A DNA stretch of 64,000 nucleotides, taken from Syntrophales bacterium. Lineage in GTDB: Bacteria; Desulfobacterota; Syntrophia; Syntrophales; PHBD01. Numbering within the stretch: position 1 is the stretch's first letter; the number at the start of each line of letters is the position of its first letter. A program made the position numbers and the translations under genes. The stretch lies in contig DAOSEM010000001.1 in the NCBI GenBank assembly GCA_035363115.1, positions 1,178,001 through 1,242,000 of the forward strand, given 5' to 3'. Under the pieces are notes generated by a model, which made no database searches, was not told the DNA's origin, and saw only the letters and a list, made by a program, of their open reading frames with translations. Shown here one piece after another: positions 16,464 to 25,535 of this stretch.

Positions 16464-16925
16464 ATGCCGTCCATGAAGCAACCCGCAACACTGGATTCCC
16501 TGAGGCCGTTCATGACCTTTGTGTCGAACTGTCTGAGCCATCGGGGCTTCAGCCCGCACCGGTCGAGCGAGATCGAGCTTGCGGTGGAGGAGGCCCTGGT
16601 GAACATCTTTCGCTACGCCTATCCTGACCGTTCCGGTGACGTCGAGGTCCGGTGCCGTGCCATGGAGGACGGGCAGCTCGTCATCGAGATCGAGGACGCG
16701 GGCATTCCCTTCAATCTCCTGTCCACACCCGATCCTGAGTTATCCACGGAGATCAGCCGTCGCAAGGCGGGTGGACTCGGGATCTACTTCATTCGGAAAA
16801 TGATCGACGACATTCGCTATCGACGGGATGGGGACCGCAATGTACTGACTCTGGTCGTCTCCCCGGAAAGGCCGGCTCCGTTCATGGGCGAGCCGGGATG
16901 CCGTCATTCCGGTCAACCCCTGTAG
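16464..16925 (+). CDS. HATPase_c anti-sigma regulatory kinase (RsbW/SpoIIAB-like)
   Basis: A 153-residue GHKL ATPase. EIELAVEEALVNIFRYAYP holds the N-box Asn and Glu, and IEIEDAGIPFN and GGLGIYFIRKMID are the G1- and G2-type boxes that bind ATP. In this family the enzyme phosphorylates the STAS antagonist and can sequester a sigma factor or other target. The gene begins 29 bases after the STAS gene; the start codon is uncertain because no good ribosome-binding site is seen at 16464 or 16473. No dedicated sigma factor is adjacent; the output could be a distant target. Confidence 0.88.
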   Translation: MPSMKQPATLDSLRPFMTFVSNCLSHRGFSPHRSSEIELAVEEALVNIFRYAYPDRSGDVEVRCRAMEDGQLVIEIEDAGIPFNLLSTPDPELSTEISRRKAGGLGIYFIRKMIDDIRYRRDGDRNVLTLVVSPERPAPFMGEPGCRHSGQPL

Positions 16926-16942
16926 ACCCGGGAGGAACCCCC

Positions 16943-17893
16943 ATGGGTGACCAAAAGAAGGTCCGAGTGGAGAAATATCTTCGGGCGTCGGTCCTCAACG
17001 ATGTCGTCGAGCTGGAAAAAAGGGTGTGGAACCGGGACGGATACCGGGAAGTGAACGCCCCGATGCTGTATTTCGAACTGGCCTACCTGACCAACGGGCT
17101 CGTTCTGACGGCGTTCGATGACGGAATCTATCCCGAGGAGGAACGCCGCCGCATGGCCCAGGAAGACCCCTGGTATGCCCAGGACCGGCCCATCGGCTTC
17201 CTGGTCTGTTTCGCCGACTTCGACAAGCGGGGTCATTTCTGGTACGGCGCCCGGATGGGCGTGGACCGGCTCTACCAGGACAAGAACATCGGCGATGCTC
17301 TGGTCCGTGTTCTCTACGACTGCGCCAGGGAGAGGGGCATTTCGAGAATCCGCTGGACCTATGATCCCCTCGTCTCGAGAAACGGCTATATTTACATTCA
17401 CAGGATGGGTGCTATCGTCCGGGAAATCGGATTCAATTACTACAGCGCCGTCTTTACGAGCGACGAATTCAACCGGGCCATCTCGACAGACCGTTTCATC
17501 GTGGAATGGCTTATCCAGACCGACCGGGTCCGCGACCGGATCGAGCGTGGGATTTTCCCCTCCCTGCACGACACGTCGGAGATGACGGACGAGAACATTG
17601 TCAACTCCGTGGACTTGGACAAGGAAGGACTCGAGTGTCCGGGCGGGAAAAATGTCTTTCATCTCAACACCTCGCCCCTGTTTGTCGAAATTCCGTACAA
17701 TCAGGATCGAATCCTGAAAACGGACCGTGCCAAAGCCCAGCGACTGCGGGATTACTGTCGAGCCCTGTTCATGCATTACCTGGCCAGGGGCTATGTCGTC
17801 CGCGGATTCGTGGTCGGCAGGGAGCCCGACGGGCGTCACCGGCCCTATTATCGACTGGAGCGGGAACCGCGCGGGAAGACCCTCAATATTTAA
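16943..17893 (+). CDS. GNAT-like acetyltransferase (COG3375-type)
   Basis: The 316-residue protein resembles COG3375 predicted acetyltransferases. The acetyl-CoA fold region reads MGVDRLYQDKNIGDALVRVL, followed by the family signature YDPLVSRNGYIYIHRMGAIV. It has 27-30 % charged residues and no membrane span. ATG 16943 follows GGGAGG by 8 bases. It sits between the RsbW-like kinase and the SpoIIE-type phosphatase, 17 bases after the former. The acceptor substrate is unknown; its placement suggests a link to partner-switching output, but that is inference. A C-terminal stretch of about 100 residues (from about HDTSEMTDEN) has no obvious family. Confidence 0.7.
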   Translation: MGDQKKVRVEKYLRASVLNDVVELEKRVWNRDGYREVNAPMLYFELAYLTNGLVLTAFDDGIYPEEERRRMAQEDPWYAQDRPIGFLVCFADFDKRGHFWYGARMGVDRLYQDKNIGDALVRVLYDCARERGISRIRWTYDPLVSRNGYIYIHRMGAIVREIGFNYYSAVFTSDEFNRAISTDRFIVEWLIQTDRVRDRIERGIFPSLHDTSEMTDENIVNSVDLDKEGLECPGGKNVFHLNTSPLFVEIPYNQDRILKTDRAKAQRLRDYCRALFMHYLARGYVVRGFVVGREPDGRHRPYYRLEREPRGKTLNI

Positions 17894-17993
17894 GGGTGAT
17901 TATGAAGTACGGGGAGTGCCGTCCGAAGGCGGGTCCGGCAACAGGGAGCATCGGGATGGCGAATGCATTGATCGATCCAAGAGCGGGCAACCG

Positions 17994-19661
17994 GTGAAGC
18001 TGAAGATCCCCATTCGCACCAAGCTGCTTCTCGCCTTTCTGGGATTGCCGGTGATCTCGCTGGTCATCTTCGGCTATTTCGCCTTCGAAGATATCCGGCA
18101 GATCGGGAACTACGCCCTGGAGAGCAGTTCCTCCCTCGGGGACAGCGCCGCCGGAGACAGCGCCCGGGCCCTGGAAGACCTGGGAGAGAGCATCATCACC
18201 CAGAAAGCGAGGGATGTCGCCCTCCAGTGCCGCATCTACCTGGATGCCCACCCCGGCATCCGCCTCGACGAACTCAGGAAGAAACCGGATTTCCAGAAAA
18301 TCGCCGTCCAGTCCGTGGGGAAAACGGGCTATACCCTGGTCTACGACCGCGGAACGGGATTGATGAAGTTTCATCCGAATCCGGAAATCGTGGACTTCGA
18401 TCTCCAGCAGTGGCGGGACAAGCTTCCCGACTTCTGGAAAATCTTCGAAAAAACCTTCGACGGCTCCCCCAACAGCGGTTATTACGACTGGCTCGATGTG
18501 GACGGAAGCATCCGGCGAAAGTATATGTCCATCGTGCCCGTTCGTGACTCCATGTTCATGGTTGCCGCCACCACGTACATTGACGAGTTCTCCATTCCCG
18601 TGAAGGAGACGAAGAAGCGGATCGACGCGACGACCCGGCAGATCAACGAACACGTCAATGAGACCCTGGACGATATCTACAGGAATTTTTTTGCATTCCT
18701 TCTTGTTCTGATGGTCATCGTCCTCGGTGTTGCCGTTTTTATCTCCCGTACGATTACGCGGCCTGTTCTTTCCCTGATCCGGGGCGCCAAGGCCATCGGT
18801 CGCGGGGAGATCGACCACCGTGTGGAAGTGCAGACGGGGGATGAGATGGAGGAACTGGCCGCGGCATTCAACCGCATGACCATGGACCTCAAGGAACATA
18901 TGGCGGTCCTGAAACAGACAACGGCGGACCGGGAGGGGCTTCTCAAAGAGCTGGAAATCGCCCGGGGAATCCAGCAGCGGCTGATTCCGGACCGGGCGCC
19001 CCGGATCCCGAACATCGACCTGGCGGCGAACAACATCCCGGCCCGGGAGGTGGGAGGGGATTTCTACGACTTCATCCCCGTTCGGGACGACCTGTGGGGT
19101 GTCGTCATTGCCGACGTGTCCGGCAAGGGAATGCCTGCGGCCATGTTTATGGGCCTGTCCAGGACAGTGGTCCGGGCCAGCGCCACGGGAACGCTCGACC
19201 TGGCGCATGCGATCCGGCAGGCCAATGAACTGATCTGCCGTGATTCCACATCCGGAATGTTCGTCACCCTGTTTTATGCCGTTGTCGAACCGGGTCCGAA
19301 ACTGAGGTATGTAAATGCCGGTCACAACCCTCCAATCCTGTTGCGCAGAGACGGGAACGATCCGGAGTATCTGAAGACACACGGGATTGCCCTCGGGGTA
19401 AAAAAAGACATTCACGTGCAGGAAATATCGCTTTCCCTCTCGGAGGGGGATCTGGTCGTTCTCTATACGGACGGCGTCACCGAAGCGGTTGATGAAAACG
19501 ATCAGACCTTCGGCCTCGACCGCCTGAACCGGGTGGTGCGGGATAACCGGCACCTGTCCGCCGGACAGATCATCATGAAAATTCAGGACGCCGTCATTGC
19601 GTTTGCCGGAGGAAGGCCCCAGTTCGACGACATCGCCCTGGTCGTTCTCAAGGCCATATAA
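17994..19661 (+). CDS. membrane-anchored SpoIIE/RsbU-type PP2C phosphatase with Cache and HAMP domains
   Basis: This is a signal-sensing protein phosphatase that should dephosphorylate the STAS antagonist. From the GTG at 17994, the order is: TM1 at about residues 10-25 (LLLAFLGLPVISLVIFGYF), an extracytoplasmic region with Cache-like text (VQSVGKTGYTLVYDRGTG, DGSIRRKYMSIVPV), TM2 (FFAFLLVLMVIVLGVAVFI), a HAMP linker, and a PP2C SpoIIE domain. The last shows GGDFYDF, DVSGKGMPAAMFM, NAGHNPP and DGVTE, the metal-binding Asp/Gly loops. The start is judged from the membrane segment; upstream residues in the longer frame are unlike the family. It closes a four-gene regulatory block. Confidence 0.88.
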   Translation: MKLKIPIRTKLLLAFLGLPVISLVIFGYFAFEDIRQIGNYALESSSSLGDSAAGDSARALEDLGESIITQKARDVALQCRIYLDAHPGIRLDELRKKPDFQKIAVQSVGKTGYTLVYDRGTGLMKFHPNPEIVDFDLQQWRDKLPDFWKIFEKTFDGSPNSGYYDWLDVDGSIRRKYMSIVPVRDSMFMVAATTYIDEFSIPVKETKKRIDATTRQINEHVNETLDDIYRNFFAFLLVLMVIVLGVAVFISRTITRPVLSLIRGAKAIGRGEIDHRVEVQTGDEMEELAAAFNRMTMDLKEHMAVLKQTTADREGLLKELEIARGIQQRLIPDRAPRIPNIDLAANNIPAREVGGDFYDFIPVRDDLWGVVIADVSGKGMPAAMFMGLSRTVVRASATGTLDLAHAIRQANELICRDSTSGMFVTLFYAVVEPGPKLRYVNAGHNPPILLRRDGNDPEYLKTHGIALGVKKDIHVQEISLSLSEGDLVVLYTDGVTEAVDENDQTFGLDRLNRVVRDNRHLSAGQIIMKIQDAVIAFAGGRPQFDDIALVVLKAI

Positions 19662-19792
19662 CCCGGCACCAACCTTCCGCCGGGGACATCCGGGGCCGGT
19701 GTCTTTGCACATTTCTTCTTGTCTCCCCCTGGCGATTGGAGTATAACCCTTCTAATTTGTAAGGCAATCAACCGATGGAAAGAGGAGTGCCG

Positions 19793-20695
19793 ATGAAAGA
19801 TCGCCTGACCCAGTTGGCCGACCTGCTGGACATCGAGGATCACGATGCGGTCGTCGAGGAAATACGGATCATCGCCTCCCTTGTCTTTCCCCGTTTTGAT
19901 TATGGGCCGTTCGATCGGGCGTATGGTGATATCGTCCGATTGTTTCGGGGGGATTATCCGGGCTATCGTTGTTCCAACGTGGACTACCACGACTTGAGTC
20001 ACACCCTGTCGGTCACCCTTGCCATGACCCGTCTGATGCATGGAGCCATCGAGTCCGGCTGTCCGCTCACGGAGAAGGAATTCGATGTCGGCCTCATCTG
20101 CGGACTGATGCATGATACCGGTTATATCCAGCGAAGCGGAGATACGGAAGGTACCGGGGCGAAGTACACGCTTGTCCACATCAACCGCAGCGTCGAGTTT
20201 ATTGTTGAATATTACCGGAACGACCCCCTGTTCCAGGAAGAGCTTCCTTTTTTCGACAGCATCCTGCAGTGTACCGGTCTCAACACCAGGGTCGGAGAAA
20301 TCCAATTCCAGAGCAAAAACATCAGGTGCCTGGGACAGATGCTCGGCACGGCGGACCTGCTGGGGCAGATGGCCGATCGGCATTACCTGGAAAAGCTCCT
20401 GGACCTTTATTATGAGTTTGTTGAAGCCGGGATCACGGCGTATTCGAGCCAGTTGGACCTGCTGGAGAAAACCCGGGGATTCTTTCAGATGACCCGGAAG
20501 CGGTTCAGCGATGAATTGGGAGATGTGTATCTGTACGGCCGGCATCACTTCCGGAAGCGATGGAACATCGACGAAAACCTCTATATGAGCAGCATTGAAA
20601 AAAACCTGAACTACCTGGATTACCTGGTTACCCATCGCCGGGACGAATACCGGTTGCATCTGCGCAGAACGCTCAACAAGAGGATGCAGGCCTGA
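19793..20695 (+). CDS. HD-domain protein (putative phosphohydrolase)
   Basis: The 300-residue soluble protein has an HD phosphohydrolase core: H in NVDYHDLSHTLSV, then CGLMHDTGYIQ with the paired His-Asp, and TADLLGQM with the later Asp. These could bind metal ions in a nucleotide or cyclic-nucleotide hydrolase. ATG 19793 follows GAGGAGTGCCG. It lies between the SpoIIE-type gene and the ribosomal operon, 131 bases after the former. It differs from HD-GYP proteins because HHxxxDGxGYP is absent. The substrate is unknown. Confidence 0.75.
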   Translation: MKDRLTQLADLLDIEDHDAVVEEIRIIASLVFPRFDYGPFDRAYGDIVRLFRGDYPGYRCSNVDYHDLSHTLSVTLAMTRLMHGAIESGCPLTEKEFDVGLICGLMHDTGYIQRSGDTEGTGAKYTLVHINRSVEFIVEYYRNDPLFQEELPFFDSILQCTGLNTRVGEIQFQSKNIRCLGQMLGTADLLGQMADRHYLEKLLDLYYEFVEAGITAYSSQLDLLEKTRGFFQMTRKRFSDELGDVYLYGRHHFRKRWNIDENLYMSSIEKNLNYLDYLVTHRRDEYRLHLRRTLNKRMQA

Positions 20696-20796
20696 CGCAC
20701 AGACGGGATTGCCTGCCCTGTCGTTCTAGAAAAGGCTTGATTTATCCATCCCGATGGGATAGAAGGCGACTCCTTTTTTAAGGGGTCAGACTCCTT

Positions 20797-20817
20797 GCCC
20801 AGGCATCCTGCCCGGGC
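20797..20817 (+). promoter_or_regulatory. hairpin in the rpsF leader
   Basis: GCCC-AGG-CAT-CCT-GCC-CGGGC can fold into a short hairpin with a 3' bulge, 22 bases before rpsF. Many bacteria bind S6:S18 to a bulged hairpin in the rpsF leader; this one could serve the same role, but I could not match the consensus with certainty. Confidence 0.25.
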
Positions 20818-20838
20818 TGCATAGCCGTGAGGAGGTAA

Positions 20839-21300
20839 ATGAAATTGAGGAGATATGAGACAGTTTTTATCATCCATCCGGACCTGAACGACGAGGAAGT
20901 CGGCGCGTTGACGGATCGCTACTGCGACATCATCGCGGCTTATAAGGGCGTTCTGGTCAAGGTGGACCGGTGGGGAAAGCGCAAGCTTGCGTACCTGATT
21001 CGCAAACAGTCGAAGGGGACGTATGTTCTCCTGGACTACGCCGGGTCGAGTGCCGTCGTTTCCGAAATGGAGCGGAACTTCAAGATCGACGATCATGTCC
21101 TGAAATACATGACGATCCTGAAGAACGAGAACGTCAGCCTGCAGGATATCGAGAAAGAGACTGCCCAGAAGAGCGGGGAAAAGGCTGAGGATTCGACTGC
21201 GGAACCGTCGGGTGCACCTTCCGAGACAAGGGCTCCGCTGACGGTTGTTTCACCGGCATCGCCACCGGTCCAGCCGGCGGCAAGGGAACAGGGGGAGTAG
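20839..21300 (+). CDS. rpsF: 30S ribosomal protein bS6
   Basis: S6 binds S18 on the platform of the small subunit. The 153-residue chain begins KLRRYETVFIIHPDLNDEEV and contains DRWGKRKLAYLIRKQSKGTY, typical of bS6, then a long acidic, Ser/Pro/Ala-rich tail that is often present in this phylum. The ribosome-binding site GTGAGGAGG is 4 bases before ATG. It starts the rpsF-rpsR-DUF2232-rplI-dnaB order. Confidence 0.97.
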   Translation: MKLRRYETVFIIHPDLNDEEVGALTDRYCDIIAAYKGVLVKVDRWGKRKLAYLIRKQSKGTYVLLDYAGSSAVVSEMERNFKIDDHVLKYMTILKNENVSLQDIEKETAQKSGEKAEDSTAEPSGAPSETRAPLTVVSPASPPVQPAAREQGE

Positions 21301-21304
21301 AAAC

Positions 21305-21571
21305 ATGGCGCATCCATCATCGGGAAGCCGGCCGTCGAGGCCGCACAAGAAGTTCTTCCATCGGCGGAAATTCTGCCGTTTCTGCACGGACTCCAATATT
21401 CAGATCGATTACAAGAACCCCTCCATTCTGCGGGACTTCGTTACCGAGCGGGGCAAGATCATGCCCAGGAGAATCACCGGGAACTGCGCCGGGCACCAGC
21501 GCGAGCTGACGGTAGCCATCAAGCGGGCCAGGACCCTGGCGCTTCTCCCGTTTGCGGTTCGAGAGAGCTGA
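21305..21571 (+). CDS. rpsR: 30S ribosomal protein bS18
   Basis: S18 pairs with S6 in the small subunit. The 88-residue protein has a basic N-terminus, KFFHRRKFCRFCTDSNIQID with CxxC and a later Cys (NCAGHQRELT), which suggests the zinc-binding form, and KNPSILRDFVTERGKIMPRR, the canonical core. ATG 21305 follows GGGGGAG by 7 bases, four bases after rpsF. The longer frame from 21245 lies inside rpsF and is rejected. Confidence 0.97.
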   Translation: MAHPSSGSRPSRPHKKFFHRRKFCRFCTDSNIQIDYKNPSILRDFVTERGKIMPRRITGNCAGHQRELTVAIKRARTLALLPFAVRES

Positions 21572-21691
21572 AATCGATCCCGGCCGGACCCGACGGCGGG
21601 GTATCGAAGCGGCGAATCAGCGGGCCGGACGGCGCGCAGGATTTCCAGCTCGAGGTGGAGGACCTGGGGAGGCGGTCTCGGAGGGATTGCG

Positions 21692-22621
21692 TTGTTTGCC
21701 GGTTTTCTCTGGACCACGCTGATCTGCCTTGCCGCCTTGTTTCTGCCTTTTGCCGGGTCGTTTCTGATTCCCCTGACTCCACTGCCCTTCCTTTACCATT
21801 ACCTGCACCAGGGCAGAAGGCGGGGTGCGATCATCCTGATCCTGTCGTGGATCGTCGTCTTCGGCGTTCTGATGATGACCGGTGCAGGATCATCGATGCC
21901 GGTCATCCTTCTGGCGGGGCTGGCCGGTGTTGCCCTGGGGGAGCTCCTGAGCAGAAGGCTCTCCCTTGAAAAGGTCGTTCTTTATCCGGTTCTGGTCTTT
22001 TTTGTCACGGGCTGCATTGCCCTTCTTGCCCAAAGCATCCTGACGGGCCGGGCTCCGTTCGCAGTCCTGGAAGCCTATGTGGCCACCGGTATTCATGACA
22101 ACCTCCGGATTTACGGCATGCTGGGCCTGCCGCCGGAGCAAGTCCAGGAAATCCGGGATCAACTGCCGGAACTCATCCGCTTCTTCTCCTCCATTGTTCC
22201 GGCGCTTGTCATCGTGATGGCCACCGTCGTTCTATGGCTCAATGTCCTGGTCGGGGGCGTGCTGATCCGCCAGCGAGGCGGGATGTATCCCGATTTTGGA
22301 GACCTGACCCTCTGGAAGGCGCCGGAACGGATCGTCTGGTTCCTCATCGCCGCCGGCGGGTCCATGCTGGTTCCGGCCGAGCCGGTCCGGCAGATCGGCT
22401 CGAACGTTCTGATTCTCTGCCTGTTCGCCTACCTGTTCCACGGATTGGCGATTGCGGCTTGTTTTTTCAAGCGGAAGAGGATTCCGCCTTTTTTCCGATA
22501 TCTCTTTTACGGCCTGGTCTTTGCCCAGCAATACGTGGCCCTGACCATGGCGATCCTCGGGCTGGTCGACCTGTGGCTGGACCTTCGAAAATACATCGGA
22601 GAACGGGGCGGTCCTTCCTGA
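21692..22621 (+). CDS. DUF2232 membrane protein
   Basis: A polytopic membrane protein of 309 residues with about eight hydrophobic segments, placed between rpsR and rplI, exactly where DUF2232 members occur in many Desulfobacterota and Firmicutes. The start is TTG 21692, 6 bases after GGAGGG; residues MFAGFLWTTLICLAALFLPF begin the first helix. Basic residues (RKRIPPFFRYL) link later helices. Function is unknown; the family may be linked to YybS-type proteins. Confidence 0.85.
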   Translation: MFAGFLWTTLICLAALFLPFAGSFLIPLTPLPFLYHYLHQGRRRGAIILILSWIVVFGVLMMTGAGSSMPVILLAGLAGVALGELLSRRLSLEKVVLYPVLVFFVTGCIALLAQSILTGRAPFAVLEAYVATGIHDNLRIYGMLGLPPEQVQEIRDQLPELIRFFSSIVPALVIVMATVVLWLNVLVGGVLIRQRGGMYPDFGDLTLWKAPERIVWFLIAAGGSMLVPAEPVRQIGSNVLILCLFAYLFHGLAIAACFFKRKRIPPFFRYLFYGLVFAQQYVALTMAILGLVDLWLDLRKYIGERGGPS

Positions 22622-22683
22622 TCAGGCAGGTTTGATTTCCAATAACGGGATGCGATACTATCCATAAAAAAGGAGCATGAACC

Positions 22684-23136
22684 ATGAAGGTGATTCTGAA
22701 GGAAAATGTGGATTCCCTGGGCAAGGTCGGTGAAACGGTCAAGGTGTCCGACGGGTATGCCAGGAACTTCCTCATTCCCAAGGGGCTTGCTGTGGAGGCG
22801 AGTTCGAAGAACGTGAAATCGGTGGAGGACGATCGGCGACGCATTCTTCAGAAAGCGGAAAAAGATCGCCGGAAGGCCCAGGCAATGGCGGATCACCTGG
22901 CCGGTGCCACCTTCGTCATCCGGCGCCGGGTCGGGGAGCAGGAAAAGCTGTTCGGCTCGGTGAACGCGAGGGACATCGAGGAGTGCGCCGTCGAGATGGG
23001 ATTGGAACTGGAGCGGAAATGGATCGTCCTGGAGGAGCCCATCCGGGAGCTGGGAACCTTTCCGCTCAAGGTCAAGCTGCCGGGGGGTGTGACGGCTGAA
23101 GTCACCGTTTCCGTAGAGGCGGAGCAGGAATCCTGA
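22684..23136 (+). CDS. rplI: 50S ribosomal protein bL9
   Basis: L9 bridges the L1 stalk and limits frameshifting. The 150-residue chain opens MKVILKENVDSLGKVGETV, followed by VSDGYARNFLIPKGLA, the N-domain signature, and a long helix then the C-domain (FGSVNARDIEECA). ATG follows AAAAAGGAG by 8 bases. It sits between DUF2232 and dnaB as in related genomes. Confidence 0.97.
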   Translation: MKVILKENVDSLGKVGETVKVSDGYARNFLIPKGLAVEASSKNVKSVEDDRRRILQKAEKDRRKAQAMADHLAGATFVIRRRVGEQEKLFGSVNARDIEECAVEMGLELERKWIVLEEPIRELGTFPLKVKLPGGVTAEVTVSVEAEQES

Positions 23137-23156
23137 ACGGTTCATCCCGGAGGGCC

Positions 23157-24512
23157 ATGAAAGACATCGACGCCTCCCTGCATCGGATTCCTCCCCAGAA
23201 CTTGGAAGCGGAGCAGTCCATCCTCGGGGGGATTCTCCTGGATAACCAAGCCCTGAACCCCGTGCTGGAAGTCTTGGACTTCAAGGACTTCTACAGCGAG
23301 GCGCACCGGAGGATTTTCCGGGCGATCGTGGAGCTTTCGGACCGTAACGATCCGGTTGACCTGATCACCCTGAGCAATCTGCTCAAGGAGAAGAAGCAGC
23401 TCGATCCCGTCGGGGGGACGGCATACCTCGCCTCGCTCGTGGACAACGTGCCCTCGGCCGCCAACATTGCCTTTCATGCCCGGATCGTCAAGGAAAAGGC
23501 CATCCTGAGGGGGTTGATCGGGACGGCCACGGAGATCCTGGGCAAGAGCTACGACGCCTCGGCGGACGTCGACCAGGTGCTTGATGAGGCGGAGCACGCC
23601 ATCTTCGAAATATCCGAGCGGAAAATCCGGCCCACCTTCTGGCCCTTCAAGACGGTCATCAAGGAAAGCATCCGGACCATTGAGAAGCTGTATGAGCGCA
23701 AGGAACTGATTACGGGCGTTCCGACGGGCTTCGAAGGGATCGATACACTGACCTCCGGCCTCCAGAAGTCGGACCTCATCATCGTCGCCGGACGGCCCAG
23801 CATGGGCAAGACGGCCTTTGCCCTCAACATCGCCCTCAACGCTGCTACCCTGTCCAGTGCGCCGGTGGCGGTCTTCTCCCTGGAAATGTCCAAGGAGCAA
23901 CTGGCACTCCGGATGCTGGCATCCGAAGCCAAGGTGGATTCGCAGAGGATCCGGAAAGGATTGCTGGGGGAAACGGATTGGCCAAAGCTCATTGCCGCCG
24001 CGGGTAAACTGTCGGAAGCGCAGATCTTTATCGATGACACCCCCGCTCTGAGCGTTCTGGAGATGAAGGCCAAGTCGAGGCGCCTCAAAGCGGAAAACGG
24101 TCTGGGGCTGGTGATCCTGGACTATCTTCAGCTCATGAAAGGCGGCGGCTCCCGGGATTCGCGGGAGCAGGAGATCTCGGAAATCAGCCGTTCCCTCAAG
24201 GCCTTGGCCAAGGAGCTGGCCGTGCCCGTCATCGCCCTTTCCCAGCTGAACCGGAAAGTGGAAGACCGGACCAATCGGCGGCCCCAAATGGCGGACCTCC
24301 GGGAGTCCGGGGCCATCGAGCAGGATGCCGACGTGATCGCCTTCATCTACCGGGACGAAGTTTACAACCGGACGGAAGAAAACCCCGAAAAGGGCATTGC
24401 GGAAATCATCATCGGCAAACAGCGGAACGGTCCCACCGGGACCGTCAAGCTGGCCTTCCTGGAAAAGTACACGAGTTTCGAGAACCTGGCCCGTTCCGAC
24501 GTGGAGCCTTAG
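23157..24512 (+). CDS. dnaB: replicative DNA helicase DnaB
   Basis: The hexameric replicative helicase unwinds DNA ahead of the fork. The N-terminal domain (RIPPQNLEAEQSILGGIL) is followed by the RecA-like motor: Walker A GRPSMGKTAFALNIA, Walker B LGLVILDYLQLM, and SQLNRKVEDR. The length of 451 residues is normal, with no intein. ATG 23157 follows GGAGGG closely, 20 bases after rplI. It is convergent with rpoH. Confidence 0.97.
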   Translation: MKDIDASLHRIPPQNLEAEQSILGGILLDNQALNPVLEVLDFKDFYSEAHRRIFRAIVELSDRNDPVDLITLSNLLKEKKQLDPVGGTAYLASLVDNVPSAANIAFHARIVKEKAILRGLIGTATEILGKSYDASADVDQVLDEAEHAIFEISERKIRPTFWPFKTVIKESIRTIEKLYERKELITGVPTGFEGIDTLTSGLQKSDLIIVAGRPSMGKTAFALNIALNAATLSSAPVAVFSLEMSKEQLALRMLASEAKVDSQRIRKGLLGETDWPKLIAAAGKLSEAQIFIDDTPALSVLEMKAKSRRLKAENGLGLVILDYLQLMKGGGSRDSREQEISEISRSLKALAKELAVPVIALSQLNRKVEDRTNRRPQMADLRESGAIEQDADVIAFIYRDEVYNRTEENPEKGIAEIIIGKQRNGPTGTVKLAFLEKYTSFENLARSDVEP

Positions 24513-24531
24513 CCGCCGGGCCGCCGCACGA

Positions 24532-25392
24532 TCAGTTCCCCAGAAGCGGTGTTTCTTTTCCCAGATAGGGAAGAGCCGTGGCCAGTTTCTTCAGAGCCTG
24601 CTTTTCGATCTGGCGGGCCCGCTCCCGGGTGATGTTGTACCGGTCCCCGATCTCCTGAAGGGTTTCCGGGTCGTCCGCCATCACCCGGTGGCGGATGATG
24701 TAGCTTTCCTTTTCGTTCAGCATGGCCATCGCCCCGGCGATATTCTTCTGCGCCAGTTCCATTTCTTCTTTCTTGATCAGTGAGATCTCCTGGTCATCCC
24801 CGTCGTAGGTCAGGTAATCCAGGTGCGAGACTTCCCCGTCGTCGCTGATCGTTGCGTCCAGGGAGAGGTCGCGATGGCTGAGCCGCAGGTCCATCTGTTC
24901 GATATCGATCTCCTTGACCCCCAGGGCCTCGGCGATTTCCGAGAATTCGGGGTTTTTCTGGGAAAGGGCTTCGAGTTTCTTCTTGGCCTGGCCCAGCTTG
25001 AAGAACAGCCGGCGCTGCGCCTGTGTTGTACCGATTTTGACGACACTCCACGTCTTGATGATATAGTTCTGGATGTACGCGCGGATCCACCAGACAGCGT
25101 AAGAGATGAGGCGATAGCCGCGATAGGGATCGAACTTTTTCACGGCATGCATCAAGCCGATGTTGCCCTCCTGGATGAGGTCGGCCAGCTTCATTCCGTA
25201 ATTCCTGTATTCGTGGGCGATCTTGACGACGAACCGGAGATTGGAAACGACCATGTGTTGAGCCGCCTCCATGTCGTTGTATTTTCGGAAACGGACTGCC
25301 AGGCGGAATTCTTCTTCCGGTGTGAGAAGCTCGAACTGGTTGATCTCCGAGATGTATCGATCAAGCGTTCCCGTGAGGGAGGGAAGTTCCAA
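24532..25392 (-). CDS. rpoH: RNA polymerase sigma-32 factor
   Basis: This directs transcription of heat-shock genes. The 286-residue protein has region 2 (DLIQEGNIGLMHAVKKFDPY, then YRLISYAVWWIRAYIQNYI), the RpoH box (QRRLFFKLGQAKKKL) and region 4 (EIGDRYNITRERARQIEKQA). The start appears to be TTG 25392, 4 bases after AGGAGG. It is not in an operon but is close to clpB and htpX, heat-shock functions. I saw no clear sigma-32 promoter for those genes. Confidence 0.94.
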   Translation of the reverse strand: MELPSLTGTLDRYISEINQFELLTPEEEFRLAVRFRKYNDMEAAQHMVVSNLRFVVKIAHEYRNYGMKLADLIQEGNIGLMHAVKKFDPYRGYRLISYAVWWIRAYIQNYIIKTWSVVKIGTTQAQRRLFFKLGQAKKKLEALSQKNPEFSEIAEALGVKEIDIEQMDLRLSHRDLSLDATISDDGEVSHLDYLTYDGDDQEISLIKKEEMELAQKNIAGAMAMLNEKESYIIRHRVMADDPETLQEIGDRYNITRERARQIEKQALKKLATALPYLGKETPLLGN

Positions 25393-25535
25393 GGATCCTC
25401 CTGCAATGCATTGATATCAAAATAAATTAGCCTGGAGAGAAGATTCCTGTCAAGCCTTTTGTATTCACCGTCCATTCCTTGACAGGGAACGGCCCGGCAC
25501 TTAATTTAACGTCGATTATAAAAGAAGGGTACGCC

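Noticed and set aside
16938..17839. 308-codon minus frame opposite the GNAT-like gene
   Set aside because: The plus strand has the ribosome-binding site, start and family signature; the minus text is a shadow.
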